Position numbers and translations under genes: made by a program. This document shows positions 23,318 through 32,436 of a DNA stretch of 64,000 bases, piece after piece; within the stretch, counting starts at the first letter, position 1; each line of letters begins with the position of its first letter. This DNA is from DASQHW01 sp038209365. Its GTDB lineage: Bacteria > Actinomycetota > Acidimicrobiia > IMCC26256 > PALSA-610. The stretch covers positions 62,001-126,000 of the forward strand of contig JBBQXS010000003.1 of the NCBI GenBank assembly GCA_038209365.1, read 5' to 3'. The notes under the pieces are model-generated. The model was not told the origin of the DNA. It worked only from the letters and a program-made list of their open reading frames with translations, and searched no databases.

Positions 23318-26300
23318 GTGTTGGACGTGCGGGTGTGTGGCGGCGTCGAAGTCGAGGTCGACGGCCGCGTGTTGCCCGAGGCGTTGATCGGCGGCCGTCA
23401 AGGCCGGCTGGTACTCGCCTACCTCGTGTGCGAGCGGGAACGGGCCGTGCGACGCGAAGAACTCGCCGATCTGCTCTGGCCCGACCAGCTGCCGGACTCG
23501 TGGACCGCTTCCCTGAGCGCCGTGATCTCGCGCCTCCGACGCCTGTTCGGCGAGGCGGGCCTCGACGGCCAAGCAGTGATCGCGTCGACGCCGGGCGCGT
23601 ACCAACTGATGTTGCCCGCGGGCAGTCGCGTCGACCTCGAGGACCTCACGGCCGCCGTCGCGAGTGCCGAGGACGCGGCGGCCGCCGGCGACCTCGATCG
23701 GGCGCTGGCGACCGCCGCCGACGCCGAGGCAGTGGCGGGCCGGGGCTTTCTCGCCGACGACTGCGAGTGGGTCGACAACCGCCGCGAGGCCGTTCGCGAC
23801 CTGCGCGTGCGCGCCGCGATTGCACAGTCGGCGGCGCACCTCGGTGCGGGTGCGGCCGGGCGCGCGATCGACGCCGCGCGCCGCGCCCTTGATCTCGACC
23901 CCGCGAAGGAAGCCGCATACCGGCAATCGATGCGCGCCCTCGCCGCGGCCGGCGAACGCGCAGAAGCGCTGCGCGTCTGGGAACGCTGCCGTATCACGCT
24001 CGTTGAGGAGCTCGGCATCGACCCGTCACCGGAAACCGAGGCGGTCTATCTCCAACTGCTCGACGCGAGGCAATCGCCGACGACAACGGAACTGCCCTCC
24101 GGTGTCGTCACGTTCCTGTTGACCGACATCGTCGAGTCCTCGGCGCTGTGGGAGGACGCGCCCGACGCGATGGCGACAGCGCTCGAGCGGCACGATGCGA
24201 TCGTCGGCGAGATCGTCGCCGCGCACGGCGGGACGCTGTTGAAGTCGAAGCTCGAAGGCGACGCAACCGTGTCGGTCTTCACGCGCGCGACCGGTGCCGC
24301 CGGCGCCGCACTGGCGTTGCTGGAAGCGCTCGCCGCCGAGAAGTGGCCAGAGGGCGCCGCGCCGCGGCTACGCATGGCAATGCACACCGGTGAGGCATTC
24401 GAACGCGGCGGCGACTACTTCGGTCCGGCGCTGAATCGGGCGGCTCGCCTCCGTGGGCTCGCGGGCGCCGACGAGGTGCTGTTGTCGCAAGCGGTCACCG
24501 AGCTCGTGCGCGATGCCCTGCCGCCCGATGCAGTGCTGCGCGATCGGGGCCATCGAAATCTGCGGGGGCTGTCCCGCGGTGAGAACATCTTCCAACTCGT
24601 ACGGTCCGCGCCGGGCGACGCACCGGCCAGGCCGCGTCACACCGAGCCCGCGATCACCCAGCCGCCGGTACCGGCAGTACTCGCGGGCGCGGGGCCCTTC
24701 GTCGGCCGCAAGGACGAACTCGGCGAGCTCATCGCCCTCTGGGACCAGTGCGTCGCGGGCGACCTGCGCGCCGCGCTCATCGGCGGCGAACCGGGCGTCG
24801 GCAAATCGCGTCTCGCGGGCGAGATCGCGCAACACGCCCACGCCGCCGGCGCCCTGGTCCTTTACGGACGCTGCGACGAAGACCTCGCCGCACCACTGCA
24901 ACCGTTCATCGAAGCGGTCAGGGCCCTCGCGCCGGCGCTCGGCACCACGCGGCTGCGCGCGATCCGCGGCGTCGACGAGCTCACACGCGTCGTGCCAGAG
25001 GTCGCCGATCTGCTGCCGGAAGCCGTGCCGGCGGTGCGCGCCGATCCCGATACCGAGCGGCTCGCCCTGTTCGACGCGGCCACGCAGTTGCTCACCGGCG
25101 CGTCACGCGAGGCCCCGGTTCTGCTCGTGCTGGACGACCTGCATTGGGCCGGTAAGACGACCCTGTCGCTGCTGCGGCACGTGCTACGAGGCGCGAAAGA
25201 CAGCCGCCTCCTCGTGGTCGGCACCTATCGCGACACGGAGCTCGCGCGGACTCATCCGCTCGCGGCCACGCTCGCCGACCTCCGCCGCGACTCCGATACT
25301 CACCGCATCGCGCTCGGTGGCCTCGCCGCAGCGGATGTCGAGCACTACCTCGCCGCGATCGGCAACAACGACCGCGCGCTCGGACGCGAGCTGGCCGAGG
25401 TCACCTCGGGCAACCCATTCTTCTTGATCGAAGTCGTCCGCCACGTCGAGGAATCAGGCGGCGAATGGCAACCGGGAACGCTGCCCGAAGGTGTGCGCGA
25501 GGCCACCGGTCGTCGCTTGTCGCGGCTGTCGGATGCCGCGAACGACGCGCTCGCGGTTGCCGCGGTTGCCGGCACCACCTTCGATCTCGCGCTCGTCGAG
25601 CAGGTGCAAGGCGCGGAACTCGTCGACCCGATCGCCGAGGCATGCCGGGCAGGGCTGGTGATCGAGGAGACCGGGTCGCTCGGCCGGTTCCGCTTCGCAC
25701 ACGCACTCGTCCGGCAGGTGCTGCTCGCCGAGCTCGTGTCCTTGAAGCGCGTGCGCCTGCACCGGACCATCGCCGAGCTCCTCGAGGCGGCGCCCGTTGC
25801 CGCCGACGCGGACGTGCGACTCGCCGACCTCGCGTATCACTGGTTCGAGTGTGCGTCGGCGGGAAGCGCCGACCGCGCCGTTGCCGCGTGCCGACGCGCA
25901 GCCGATCGCGCGATGGAACGCGTCGCGTACGAAGAGGCGGGCGACCTGTACGGCATGGCGCTCCAGGCGCTGGAGTGGATCGACGACGCCGACCCCGAGA
26001 CTCGCGCCGAGCTCCATCTCGCACGTTGTGACGCGCTGCTGACTGCCGGCGACGTCGCGGGCGCGCGCAGCGCGATCGACGCGCTCGAGCTCGCGGCCGC
26101 GGGCTCCGAACGGCTGGCCGCTTGGTACACGACCTATGAAGGGTTGCTCGCGGTGCTCGCCGAGCCCGACCGCCTCACCGAGATCGTGCGGTCGATCGGC
26201 GCCGCGGCCGGCGCCATGACGGCCGCCGGCGACCTCACCGGTCAGGCAAAGGCGCACTACGTGCACGCCTCGGCGCTGGAACGCCTCGGACAGATCGGGG

Positions 26301-28810
26301 CAGCTGAACGCGCGCTCGACGCGGCGCTGGCCGCGGCGCGTGCTGCGGGCGACCGCCGGCTCGCGGACGCGATCCTCGCCGAAGCACCTCCCGCCGCGCT
26401 GTGGGGCCCGAGCCCCGTGACGCGCGCGAGCGGGCGCTGCCTCGATGTCGTGCGCGTCTTGCGCATCACTTCGGGCGCGCCCGCCGTCGAAGCGGTCGCG
26501 CTGCGCTGCCAGGCCGTGCTCGAAGCGTTGCGCGGGAGAATGGATGCCGCGCACCGGATGATCCGATCGGCGCACCGGACGGTGGAGCAACTCGGCCTCA
26601 CGCACCGGCGTCTCGAAACCGAAGTCGCCGCCGGTTTCATCGAGCTGCTCGACGGCGAGGCCGCGGCAGCCGAGGAGCACCTCCGGATCGCGTACGACGA
26701 ACTGCGCGAGCGGGGACTCGGCGGTGAGGCCGCGCAGGCGGGCGCCTTCCTCGGGCGCGCCCTCTTGATGCAGGGCCGGATCGATGACGCCGACGAAGTC
26801 GCCGCCGTCGCGGAGACGCTCGCGGGCTCCGACCTGAAAGCCGCGATCGCGTGGCGCGGGGTGCGCGCCGAGGTAGCGGCGCGGCGAGGAGACACCGAGC
26901 GAGCGCTCACACTGGCACGCGAAGCCGTCGAGCTCGCAGCGGCGACCGACGCGCTCCTGTTGGTTGCCGACGCCCGGCTGGCATTGGCGTCTGTACTGCG
27001 CGCCTCGGGCGACACGGTCGCGGCCGATGCCGAAGCCCACCGTGCGGCCGAGGCCTGCGAACTGAAGGGCGCAACCGTGCTCGCGGCGCGCGCAGGAGCC
27101 GGACAAGCAACACAGGCCGCGCAAGAAGTCACCGCCGGCGCTGAGGGCGCGGAACGCTCTTCGCCTACCCCGAACGTCGCGTTCGAAAGCTGCCTGCGGT
27201 TTGTCGAAGCGTTCAACCGCGGCGACTGGACCGCGGTTCGCGCAAATGAGACAGCCCCGACGATCAAGATGGAAGATCGACGCCACTTCGTCGGAATGAT
27301 CGTCGAGGGTGGGGACAACGATGGACGCTCCGAGGAGATCCTCTACGCCGGCGGCTTCCGATTCGACCGCCCCGAGCTGCTCGCAATCCGTGGTACTCGG
27401 CTCGCGCTCTGCCGGTGGCTCGTGCACGCGCCCGGATCGGAGCTGCAATACCTCGCGGTCACCCAGGTCGACGAGCACGGCCGCAGCCTCGACTACGTGA
27501 TATTCGAGCCCGAGGCCATCGACGACGCGATCGCTCTACTCGACGAGTTCGCCGCGGCAACACCTGACGCGACGCTCACCACACCTGCACCGTTCGAGAA
27601 CGACGTCACACGTTCGACCGCCCGGGTGCACGCCGCGCACAAGGCGCACGACTGGGATGCGCTCATCGCGTGCTACGCCGACGACTGGACCCAAGACGAC
27701 CGCCGATCGGTTGTCGCCGGGCCACTCGACCACGAACAGTCGCTGGCCGGCATACGCATGATCTTCGACGGCCGCGGATGGATCGAGAGCGAGACCGTCG
27801 CCTCGCGCGGTCGCTCGCTTGCCGTCGCGCGTTCCACGCTGCGTATCCCCGCCCACGACGCGACCGCGTCTGTGCTCGGGGTCACGCGCACCGACGATGC
27901 GGGACGACAGAAACTGACCGTTCTCTTCGATGCCGACGACCTCGATGGCGCGATGGCGGAACTCGAGCGGCTGTATCGGGAAGGCGAGGGAGCCGAGCGG
28001 TTTGCGAACACCGCGTGGCGCGCGGGCGAGCGTCTTCGCGATGCGTGCAACCGGCAGGATTGGGACGGATTTCTCGCTGTCCTTGCGCCCGGCTTCGAAC
28101 AGGCCGACCACCGCTCGGGCGTGCAGCTGCGCTTCGAAGGCGACGACGCGCTCGATGTGTTCCGCGTCGCGCATACTCTTGATCAGTTCGCATGGAAGAG
28201 CACACTCGTCGCGACGAGGGGCGAGCATCTGGCACTGTCCTTCGATCGCGCCTCGCTCCTCGATGGCGCGGCAGGACCGGCGGAGATCGAAAACATCGCG
28301 CTTGTCGAGTGCACGCCGCAGGGTCTGGTCGTCTCGAACACCGCGTTCAATCCCGACGAGCTCGACGCCGCGTACGACGCGCTCAACGCTCGATACGTCG
28401 AGCTCGGCGGCCTAGATCTTCGGCCGTATCTCGAAGCCTTCGGCTCCCAGGATTGGGTACCAGTACTCGGCGTTCTTTGCGGAGGACGCCGTCTTCGAAG
28501 ACCGGCGCGTCGGTGGCTACGGACGACTGGATCGCGAGAGCTACGTCGCGTACGAGCGCGCCATCCTCGACATCGGCCCCGATGTCACGCACACGACCTA
28601 TGGCGATCATGTCGTTGCGGCGCCAGGCGTTTCGCTCTTCGTCGGCCGACTGGTCGGTACGCGCGACGGCGGACCGTTCGAGGTGCCGCAGGTCATCCTC
28701 GGGAGGTTTGCACCCGACGGCCGCATCACGGCGCTCACCACTTTCGACATCGACGACCTCGACACTGCTCGCGCCGAGTACGACCGGTTGACGAAACCAT
28801 CGGCCGTTGA
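23318..28810 (+). CDS. Giant BTAD activator - class III cyclase - AAA ATPase - TPR protein with NTF2-like array (part 1, up to frameshift near 28457)
   Basis: GTG 23318 follows AGGAGG by 6 nt. Residues 1-100 form a winged HTH and 100-250 a BTAD domain (CEWVDNRREAVRDLRVRAAI, ELGIDPSPETEAVY), as in SARP activators. Residues 258-430 are a class III cyclase (FLLTDIVESSALWEDA, EGDATVSVF). From about 460 comes an AAA/STAND ATPase (FVGRKDELGEL, Walker A GGEPGVGKSRLA at about 489, Walker B LLVLDDLHWA at about 602). TPR-like helices run from about 860 to 1280, then NTF2/SnoaL-like domains begin (FVEAFNRGDWTAVRANE). An extra G at 28455-28457 breaks the frame in QDW; the last 118 codons of this frame are not sense. 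The gene continues in 28458-30536 and 30511-32307. Confidence 0.85.
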   Translation: MLDVRVCGGVEVEVDGRVLPEALIGGRQGRLVLAYLVCERERAVRREELADLLWPDQLPDSWTASLSAVISRLRRLFGEAGLDGQAVIASTPGAYQLMLPAGSRVDLEDLTAAVASAEDAAAAGDLDRALATAADAEAVAGRGFLADDCEWVDNRREAVRDLRVRAAIAQSAAHLGAGAAGRAIDAARRALDLDPAKEAAYRQSMRALAAAGERAEALRVWERCRITLVEELGIDPSPETEAVYLQLLDARQSPTTTELPSGVVTFLLTDIVESSALWEDAPDAMATALERHDAIVGEIVAAHGGTLLKSKLEGDATVSVFTRATGAAGAALALLEALAAEKWPEGAAPRLRMAMHTGEAFERGGDYFGPALNRAARLRGLAGADEVLLSQAVTELVRDALPPDAVLRDRGHRNLRGLSRGENIFQLVRSAPGDAPARPRHTEPAITQPPVPAVLAGAGPFVGRKDELGELIALWDQCVAGDLRAALIGGEPGVGKSRLAGEIAQHAHAAGALVLYGRCDEDLAAPLQPFIEAVRALAPALGTTRLRAIRGVDELTRVVPEVADLLPEAVPAVRADPDTERLALFDAATQLLTGASREAPVLLVLDDLHWAGKTTLSLLRHVLRGAKDSRLLVVGTYRDTELARTHPLAATLADLRRDSDTHRIALGGLAAADVEHYLAAIGNNDRALGRELAEVTSGNPFFLIEVVRHVEESGGEWQPGTLPEGVREATGRRLSRLSDAANDALAVAAVAGTTFDLALVEQVQGAELVDPIAEACRAGLVIEETGSLGRFRFAHALVRQVLLAELVSLKRVRLHRTIAELLEAAPVAADADVRLADLAYHWFECASAGSADRAVAACRRAADRAMERVAYEEAGDLYGMALQALEWIDDADPETRAELHLARCDALLTAGDVAGARSAIDALELAAAGSERLAAWYTTYEGLLAVLAEPDRLTEIVRSIGAAAGAMTAAGDLTGQAKAHYVHASALERLGQIGAAERALDAALAAARAAGDRRLADAILAEAPPAALWGPSPVTRASGRCLDVVRVLRITSGAPAVEAVALRCQAVLEALRGRMDAAHRMIRSAHRTVEQLGLTHRRLETEVAAGFIELLDGEAAAAEEHLRIAYDELRERGLGGEAAQAGAFLGRALLMQGRIDDADEVAAVAETLAGSDLKAAIAWRGVRAEVAARRGDTERALTLAREAVELAAATDALLLVADARLALASVLRASGDTVAADAEAHRAAEACELKGATVLAARAGAGQATQAAQEVTAGAEGAERSSPTPNVAFESCLRFVEAFNRGDWTAVRANETAPTIKMEDRRHFVGMIVEGGDNDGRSEEILYAGGFRFDRPELLAIRGTRLALCRWLVHAPGSELQYLAVTQVDEHGRSLDYVIFEPEAIDDAIALLDEFAAATPDATLTTPAPFENDVTRSTARVHAAHKAHDWDALIACYADDWTQDDRRSVVAGPLDHEQSLAGIRMIFDGRGWIESETVASRGRSLAVARSTLRIPAHDATASVLGVTRTDDAGRQKLTVLFDADDLDGAMAELERLYREGEGAERFANTAWRAGERLRDACNRQDWDGFLAVLAPGFEQADHRSGVQLRFEGDDALDVFRVAHTLDQFAWKSTLVATRGEHLALSFDRASLLDGAAGPAEIENIALVECTPQGLVVSNTAFNPDELDAAYDALNARYVELGGLDLRPYLEAFGSQDWVPVLGVLCGGRRLRRPARRWLRTTGSRELRRVRARHPRHRPRCHAHDLWRSCRCGARRFALRRPTGRYARRRTVRGAAGHPREVCTRRPHHGAHHFRHRRPRHCSRRVRPVDETIGR

Positions 28811-30536
28811 CCTGTTCGAGAACGCCGCGACACGTGCCGCCCGCCGCCACCACGACGCGTTGAACACACGGGATTGGCAAGCGTTCGTCGCAAACGTCTC
28901 TCCGACCTACGCGTATTCGGATCGGCGATCTGGAACCGCGACGGACTACACAGGTGACGATGCTCTCTCCGCGCATCGCATCGCCTTCGATCTCGACGAA
29001 GTCCGGACCGAGCGACAATTCATCGCGACGCGCGGCGAGTCGCTCGCGGTTTACGGAACTCTGACAACGATCCGCGATGGCGCGTTCGGGCTCTCGGAGA
29101 TCGAGTGCCTGGTGCTCGTCGAAACTGATGCCCAAGGCCGCATTGCGACGCAGCTGATGTTCGACAACGACGACATCATCGGTGTGCTCGACGAGCTCGA
29201 TGCTCGCTACGTCGCGCTCGGTGGTCTCGACCTACGGACGCCCCGTCATGCGTTCAACACACGGGACTGGGACCTATACGCAACATTCTTTCCCGAGGAC
29301 GCCTCGGTCGACGACCGGCGCACCGCCGGCTACGGACAGCTCGATCGTGACGGCTTCGTTGCGTACGAGCGTGCCATGCTCGAAATGGCGCCCGACCTCA
29401 CGCTGCGCGTCGACCACGTCATCGCCCAGTCGACTGCGACACTCGTCGTCGGTGCGATCACCGGCACGCAGGACGACGGCCCGTTCGAGATGCCGTACAT
29501 CTCTCTCAGTCAGTCGGCACCCGACGGTCGCACGACCGCAATCACCCTGTTCGACATCGACGACCTCAACGACGCGCGTGCCGAGTACGACCGGTTGACG
29601 AAACCATTGGTCGTCGACCTGTTCGAGAACGCCGCGACGCGCGCCTCCCAACAGCAAGAGGACATCTCGAACGCGCAGGATTGGCAGGCGTTTGTCGCCT
29701 CGGTCTCCCCGAACTTCTCATGGCACGACCGGCGATCGGGCCTCGCACTGGATTGCACCGGTGAGGAGGCTCTCTCAATCGTTCGACTGTCATTCGAACT
29801 CGACGAGTTCCGGCTCGATCTGCAGCTCGTCGCGACGCGTGGTGAGGCGCTCGCGCTGCACCGTGCAACGACAAGGGTCCGCGACGGCGCGTCCGGACCT
29901 TCGGAAATCGAGTGCCTCGCTGTCTACGAAACCGATGCCAACGGGCGTCTCGCGGCCCAGGTGATATTCGACGCCGCCGACATCACCGGAGCGCTCGACG
30001 AGCTCGACACCCGCGACGTCGCGCACGGCGGCAACCCTCTCGGTGCGACCTTCCGACACGCGGTCACCGCACGCGACTGGGAGACCCTCCGCTCGCTCAT
30101 GACTCCCGACTGCACGTTCGCCGACTACCGCACCGCGGGGTGGGGTCTGACCACCCGCGATGCGTTCGTCGACTACCAGCGCAGCGTCGGAGAACTCTCC
30201 CCCGACACGCAGCTCTGGGCCGACCACACCCGTTCACGAGGCAACGTCTACATCTCCGCTGGCCGCGCCTTCGGCACCCGCACCGGTGGCCCGTGGGAGA
30301 TCGCGTATGTGACGATCGGCGTCTGCCGGACCGACTATCGCACGACTCATGTCGAGAACTACGAACTCAGCGACATGGCGCGCGCGCAGGAGCGGTTCGC
30401 GGAGCTCGTTGTCGCCGAGACCGCCGCGCCCGTCGCGAACCTCGCGTGGCAGGCGGCGGAACAACAAGCCACGAGCGTCGCGGCGCAGAACTGGGAGTCC
30501 TATCTCGCCCACACTCGCGCCGGACTGCGACGTTGA
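28458..30536 (+). CDS. Continuation of the giant gene: NTF2/SnoaL-like tandem domains (part 2)
   Basis: After the extra base at 28455-28457 the sense frame is YQYSAFFAEDAVFEDRRVGG. It contains five or more NTF2-like domains of two alternating subtypes, about 130 residues each. Type A has NTRDWQAFVANVSPTYAYSD and ATRGESLAVYGT. Type B has FNTRDWDLYATFFPEDASVD and FEMPYISLSQSAPDGRT. The A-B pair repeats with a period of 807 bp (compare 28781 and 29588). The frame ends at a TGA at 30534-30536 because of an extra C in 30507-30510. Alone it lacks a ribosome site, so it is part of the upstream gene. Confidence 0.7.
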   Translation, partial: YQYSAFFAEDAVFEDRRVGGYGRLDRESYVAYERAILDIGPDVTHTTYGDHVVAAPGVSLFVGRLVGTRDGGPFEVPQVILGRFAPDGRITALTTFDIDDLDTARAEYDRLTKPSAVDLFENAATRAARRHHDALNTRDWQAFVANVSPTYAYSDRRSGTATDYTGDDALSAHRIAFDLDEVRTERQFIATRGESLAVYGTLTTIRDGAFGLSEIECLVLVETDAQGRIATQLMFDNDDIIGVLDELDARYVALGGLDLRTPRHAFNTRDWDLYATFFPEDASVDDRRTAGYGQLDRDGFVAYERAMLEMAPDLTLRVDHVIAQSTATLVVGAITGTQDDGPFEMPYISLSQSAPDGRTTAITLFDIDDLNDARAEYDRLTKPLVVDLFENAATRASQQQEDISNAQDWQAFVASVSPNFSWHDRRSGLALDCTGEEALSIVRLSFELDEFRLDLQLVATRGEALALHRATTRVRDGASGPSEIECLAVYETDANGRLAAQVIFDAADITGALDELDTRDVAHGGNPLGATFRHAVTARDWETLRSLMTPDCTFADYRTAGWGLTTRDAFVDYQRSVGELSPDTQLWADHTRSRGNVYISAGRAFGTRTGGPWEIAYVTIGVCRTDYRTTHVENYELSDMARAQERFAELVVAETAAPVANLAWQAAEQQATSVAAQNWESYLAHTRAGLRR

Positions 30537-32307
30537 CGATCGCCGCACAGGCATCGCCCTCGTCGCCCGCGGCGAGGAAGCGTTGCGGTCGGTCCACCGC
30601 ATCGCGTTCACCCTCGACCGGTGCCGGCTCGACCGCGAACTCCTCGCGACGCGCGGCGACCGGCTCGCTCTCACGCGCACGACGGTGACCTTCGAGGACG
30701 GCGACGCGGGGCCGGCCGAGGTCACCTGCCTCCAGGTGCTCCAGGTCGACGAACACGGACGCTTCACCACGATGCTCGCCTTCGACGTCGACGACCTCTC
30801 AAGTGCGTGCAACGAGCTCGACGCCCGCCACGCCGCGCTCACCGTGGCGAACCTCGCATGGCGGGCGGCCGAGCGACAAGCAACAAGCGTCAACACTGAC
30901 GATTGGGAGTCATTCGCCGCGACGTTCACTCCGGAGGCCGAGGCTGACGATCGCCGGAGCGGCATCGCGCTGATCCTTCGCGGGGAAGAAGTGCGAGCGA
31001 CCCACCACGTGCTGTTCACGCTCGACCAGAAACGACTCATGCATGAACTGGTTGCCACGCGGGGCGACCGGCTGGCGCTTGCGCACGCCACGGTGACGTT
31101 CGAGGACGGCGACGCGGGGCCCGCCGAGGTCACGTACCTCAACGTGTTCCAGGTCGAGCCGCACGGACGCGTCACTCACATGATTTCGTTCAACGCCGAC
31201 GACCTGGCGGGAGCCCACGACGAGCTCAACGCGCGCGCCGCAGCACTCGACGGCGAAGCAGAGCCCGCCGCGAATCTCGCCTGGCGGGCCGCGCAGGCCC
31301 AAACCAAGATGGTTCACACGGGAGACTGGGAGACGTTCACCGCCTCGGTCGCACCTGGCTTCGAGGACAACGACCGCCGTACCGGGATTGGGCTCGTCAC
31401 CCGCGGCGAGCACGCACTTTCGGTGTATCGCGTGATGTTCGAGTTGGATCGCTGCCGGCAGGCGCGCGAGCTCCTCGCCACTCGTGGCGAACGACTGGCA
31501 CTCATGCGCAGCACAGTCACGTTCCAGGATGGCGTCGCCGGCCCCGCTGAGATCGTGAGCCTCAATCTGTTCGAGGTCGACGAGCGCGGGCTCTTGACCC
31601 GCTTGACCAAGTTCGACATCGACGATCTCGCCGGCGCCTACTACGAGCTCGACGCTCGCGCCGCCGCGCTCGAGTTCGAAGGCGATCCGCTCGCGATCCC
31701 GCGCAACCGGGCCGTGCGCACGGTGCAACAGGATGGGTGGACGCTCATCTCGGCGCTTGATGACAATCTCTGCCTTCACGCGACGACCGACGGGTTCGTC
31801 GTTCACGAGGTAGACGCATCGGGAAAGGTCGCGGCGCAGATCGACTACACCGCCGACAACCGTCGCGCCGCGGCCAACGAGATCGCTCGCCGCTTTCACG
31901 AGCAACACAACGTGCCGGTTCTCGCCTCGGCGATGACGACCAGCCTCAACGCGCACGACCTCGCGGGAGCACGCGATGCACTCGCCGACTCGTGCATCGT
32001 CGAGGATCACCGCCAACTGCGGGTCGTCGCCTTTCACAGTGCTGACGAATGGCTCGAGATCATGGCGTCGACGCTCGCGATGGTGCCCGACTACCTCTGC
32101 GAGATCTTGCGTTGCTTCGCAGCCGAGCCGTGGGGACACTCCGTGCTCACACGAATCTCCGGCACGACGACCGAAGGTTCACCGTTCGAGTCGCTGCATG
32201 TCACTCTCTCTCGGTGGGATAGCCACGGGAGAGCGGCGATTCTCGGCATCTTCGACCCAGAGGACCCCTCCGACGCAGTCGCGCGCTTGCGCGAGCTCGC
32301 GCCCTAG
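30511..32307 (+). CDS. Continuation of the giant gene: NTF2/SnoaL-like tandem domains (part 3, C-terminus)
   Basis: The sense frame resumes as TLAPDCDVDDRRTGIALVAR and runs to TAG 32305-32307. It holds three further type-A domains (NTDDWESFAATFTPEAEADD; HTGDWETFTASVAPGFEDND), one degenerate unit (PRNRAVRTVQQDGWTLISAL) and a final type-B unit (LNAHDLAGARDALADSCIVE). Each type-A unit ends with a D-DL-A-x-x-ELDAR helix. The repaired whole protein would have about 2,990 residues. Ligand binding by the array is likely for the fold but unproven. Confidence 0.7.
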   Translation, partial: TLAPDCDVDDRRTGIALVARGEEALRSVHRIAFTLDRCRLDRELLATRGDRLALTRTTVTFEDGDAGPAEVTCLQVLQVDEHGRFTTMLAFDVDDLSSACNELDARHAALTVANLAWRAAERQATSVNTDDWESFAATFTPEAEADDRRSGIALILRGEEVRATHHVLFTLDQKRLMHELVATRGDRLALAHATVTFEDGDAGPAEVTYLNVFQVEPHGRVTHMISFNADDLAGAHDELNARAAALDGEAEPAANLAWRAAQAQTKMVHTGDWETFTASVAPGFEDNDRRTGIGLVTRGEHALSVYRVMFELDRCRQARELLATRGERLALMRSTVTFQDGVAGPAEIVSLNLFEVDERGLLTRLTKFDIDDLAGAYYELDARAAALEFEGDPLAIPRNRAVRTVQQDGWTLISALDDNLCLHATTDGFVVHEVDASGKVAAQIDYTADNRRAAANEIARRFHEQHNVPVLASAMTTSLNAHDLAGARDALADSCIVEDHRQLRVVAFHSADEWLEIMASTLAMVPDYLCEILRCFAAEPWGHSVLTRISGTTTEGSPFESLHVTLSRWDSHGRAAILGIFDPEDPSDAVARLRELAP

Positions 32308-32436
32308 GAAGGCCGATGCGCGGCCGTCTCGCGACATCACATGCGTGTCGGAGGGGCGACTACGGGTTCCTTTCAGACTGCGAAGTGAGCGGGAAGTACT
32401 GACGTAAGAGCCCGTTGGTGTTCTCGTTGCTGCTTG

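Noticed and set aside
25454..27478. Long minus-strand frame of over 600 residues opposite the giant gene
   Set aside because: It is a shadow of the plus-strand frame, with the residue bias expected from GC-rich third positions and no domain.
30910..32139. Minus-strand frame of about 400 residues opposite the NTF2-like array
   Set aside because: Shadow of the repeat array; its apparent repeats mirror those on the plus strand.
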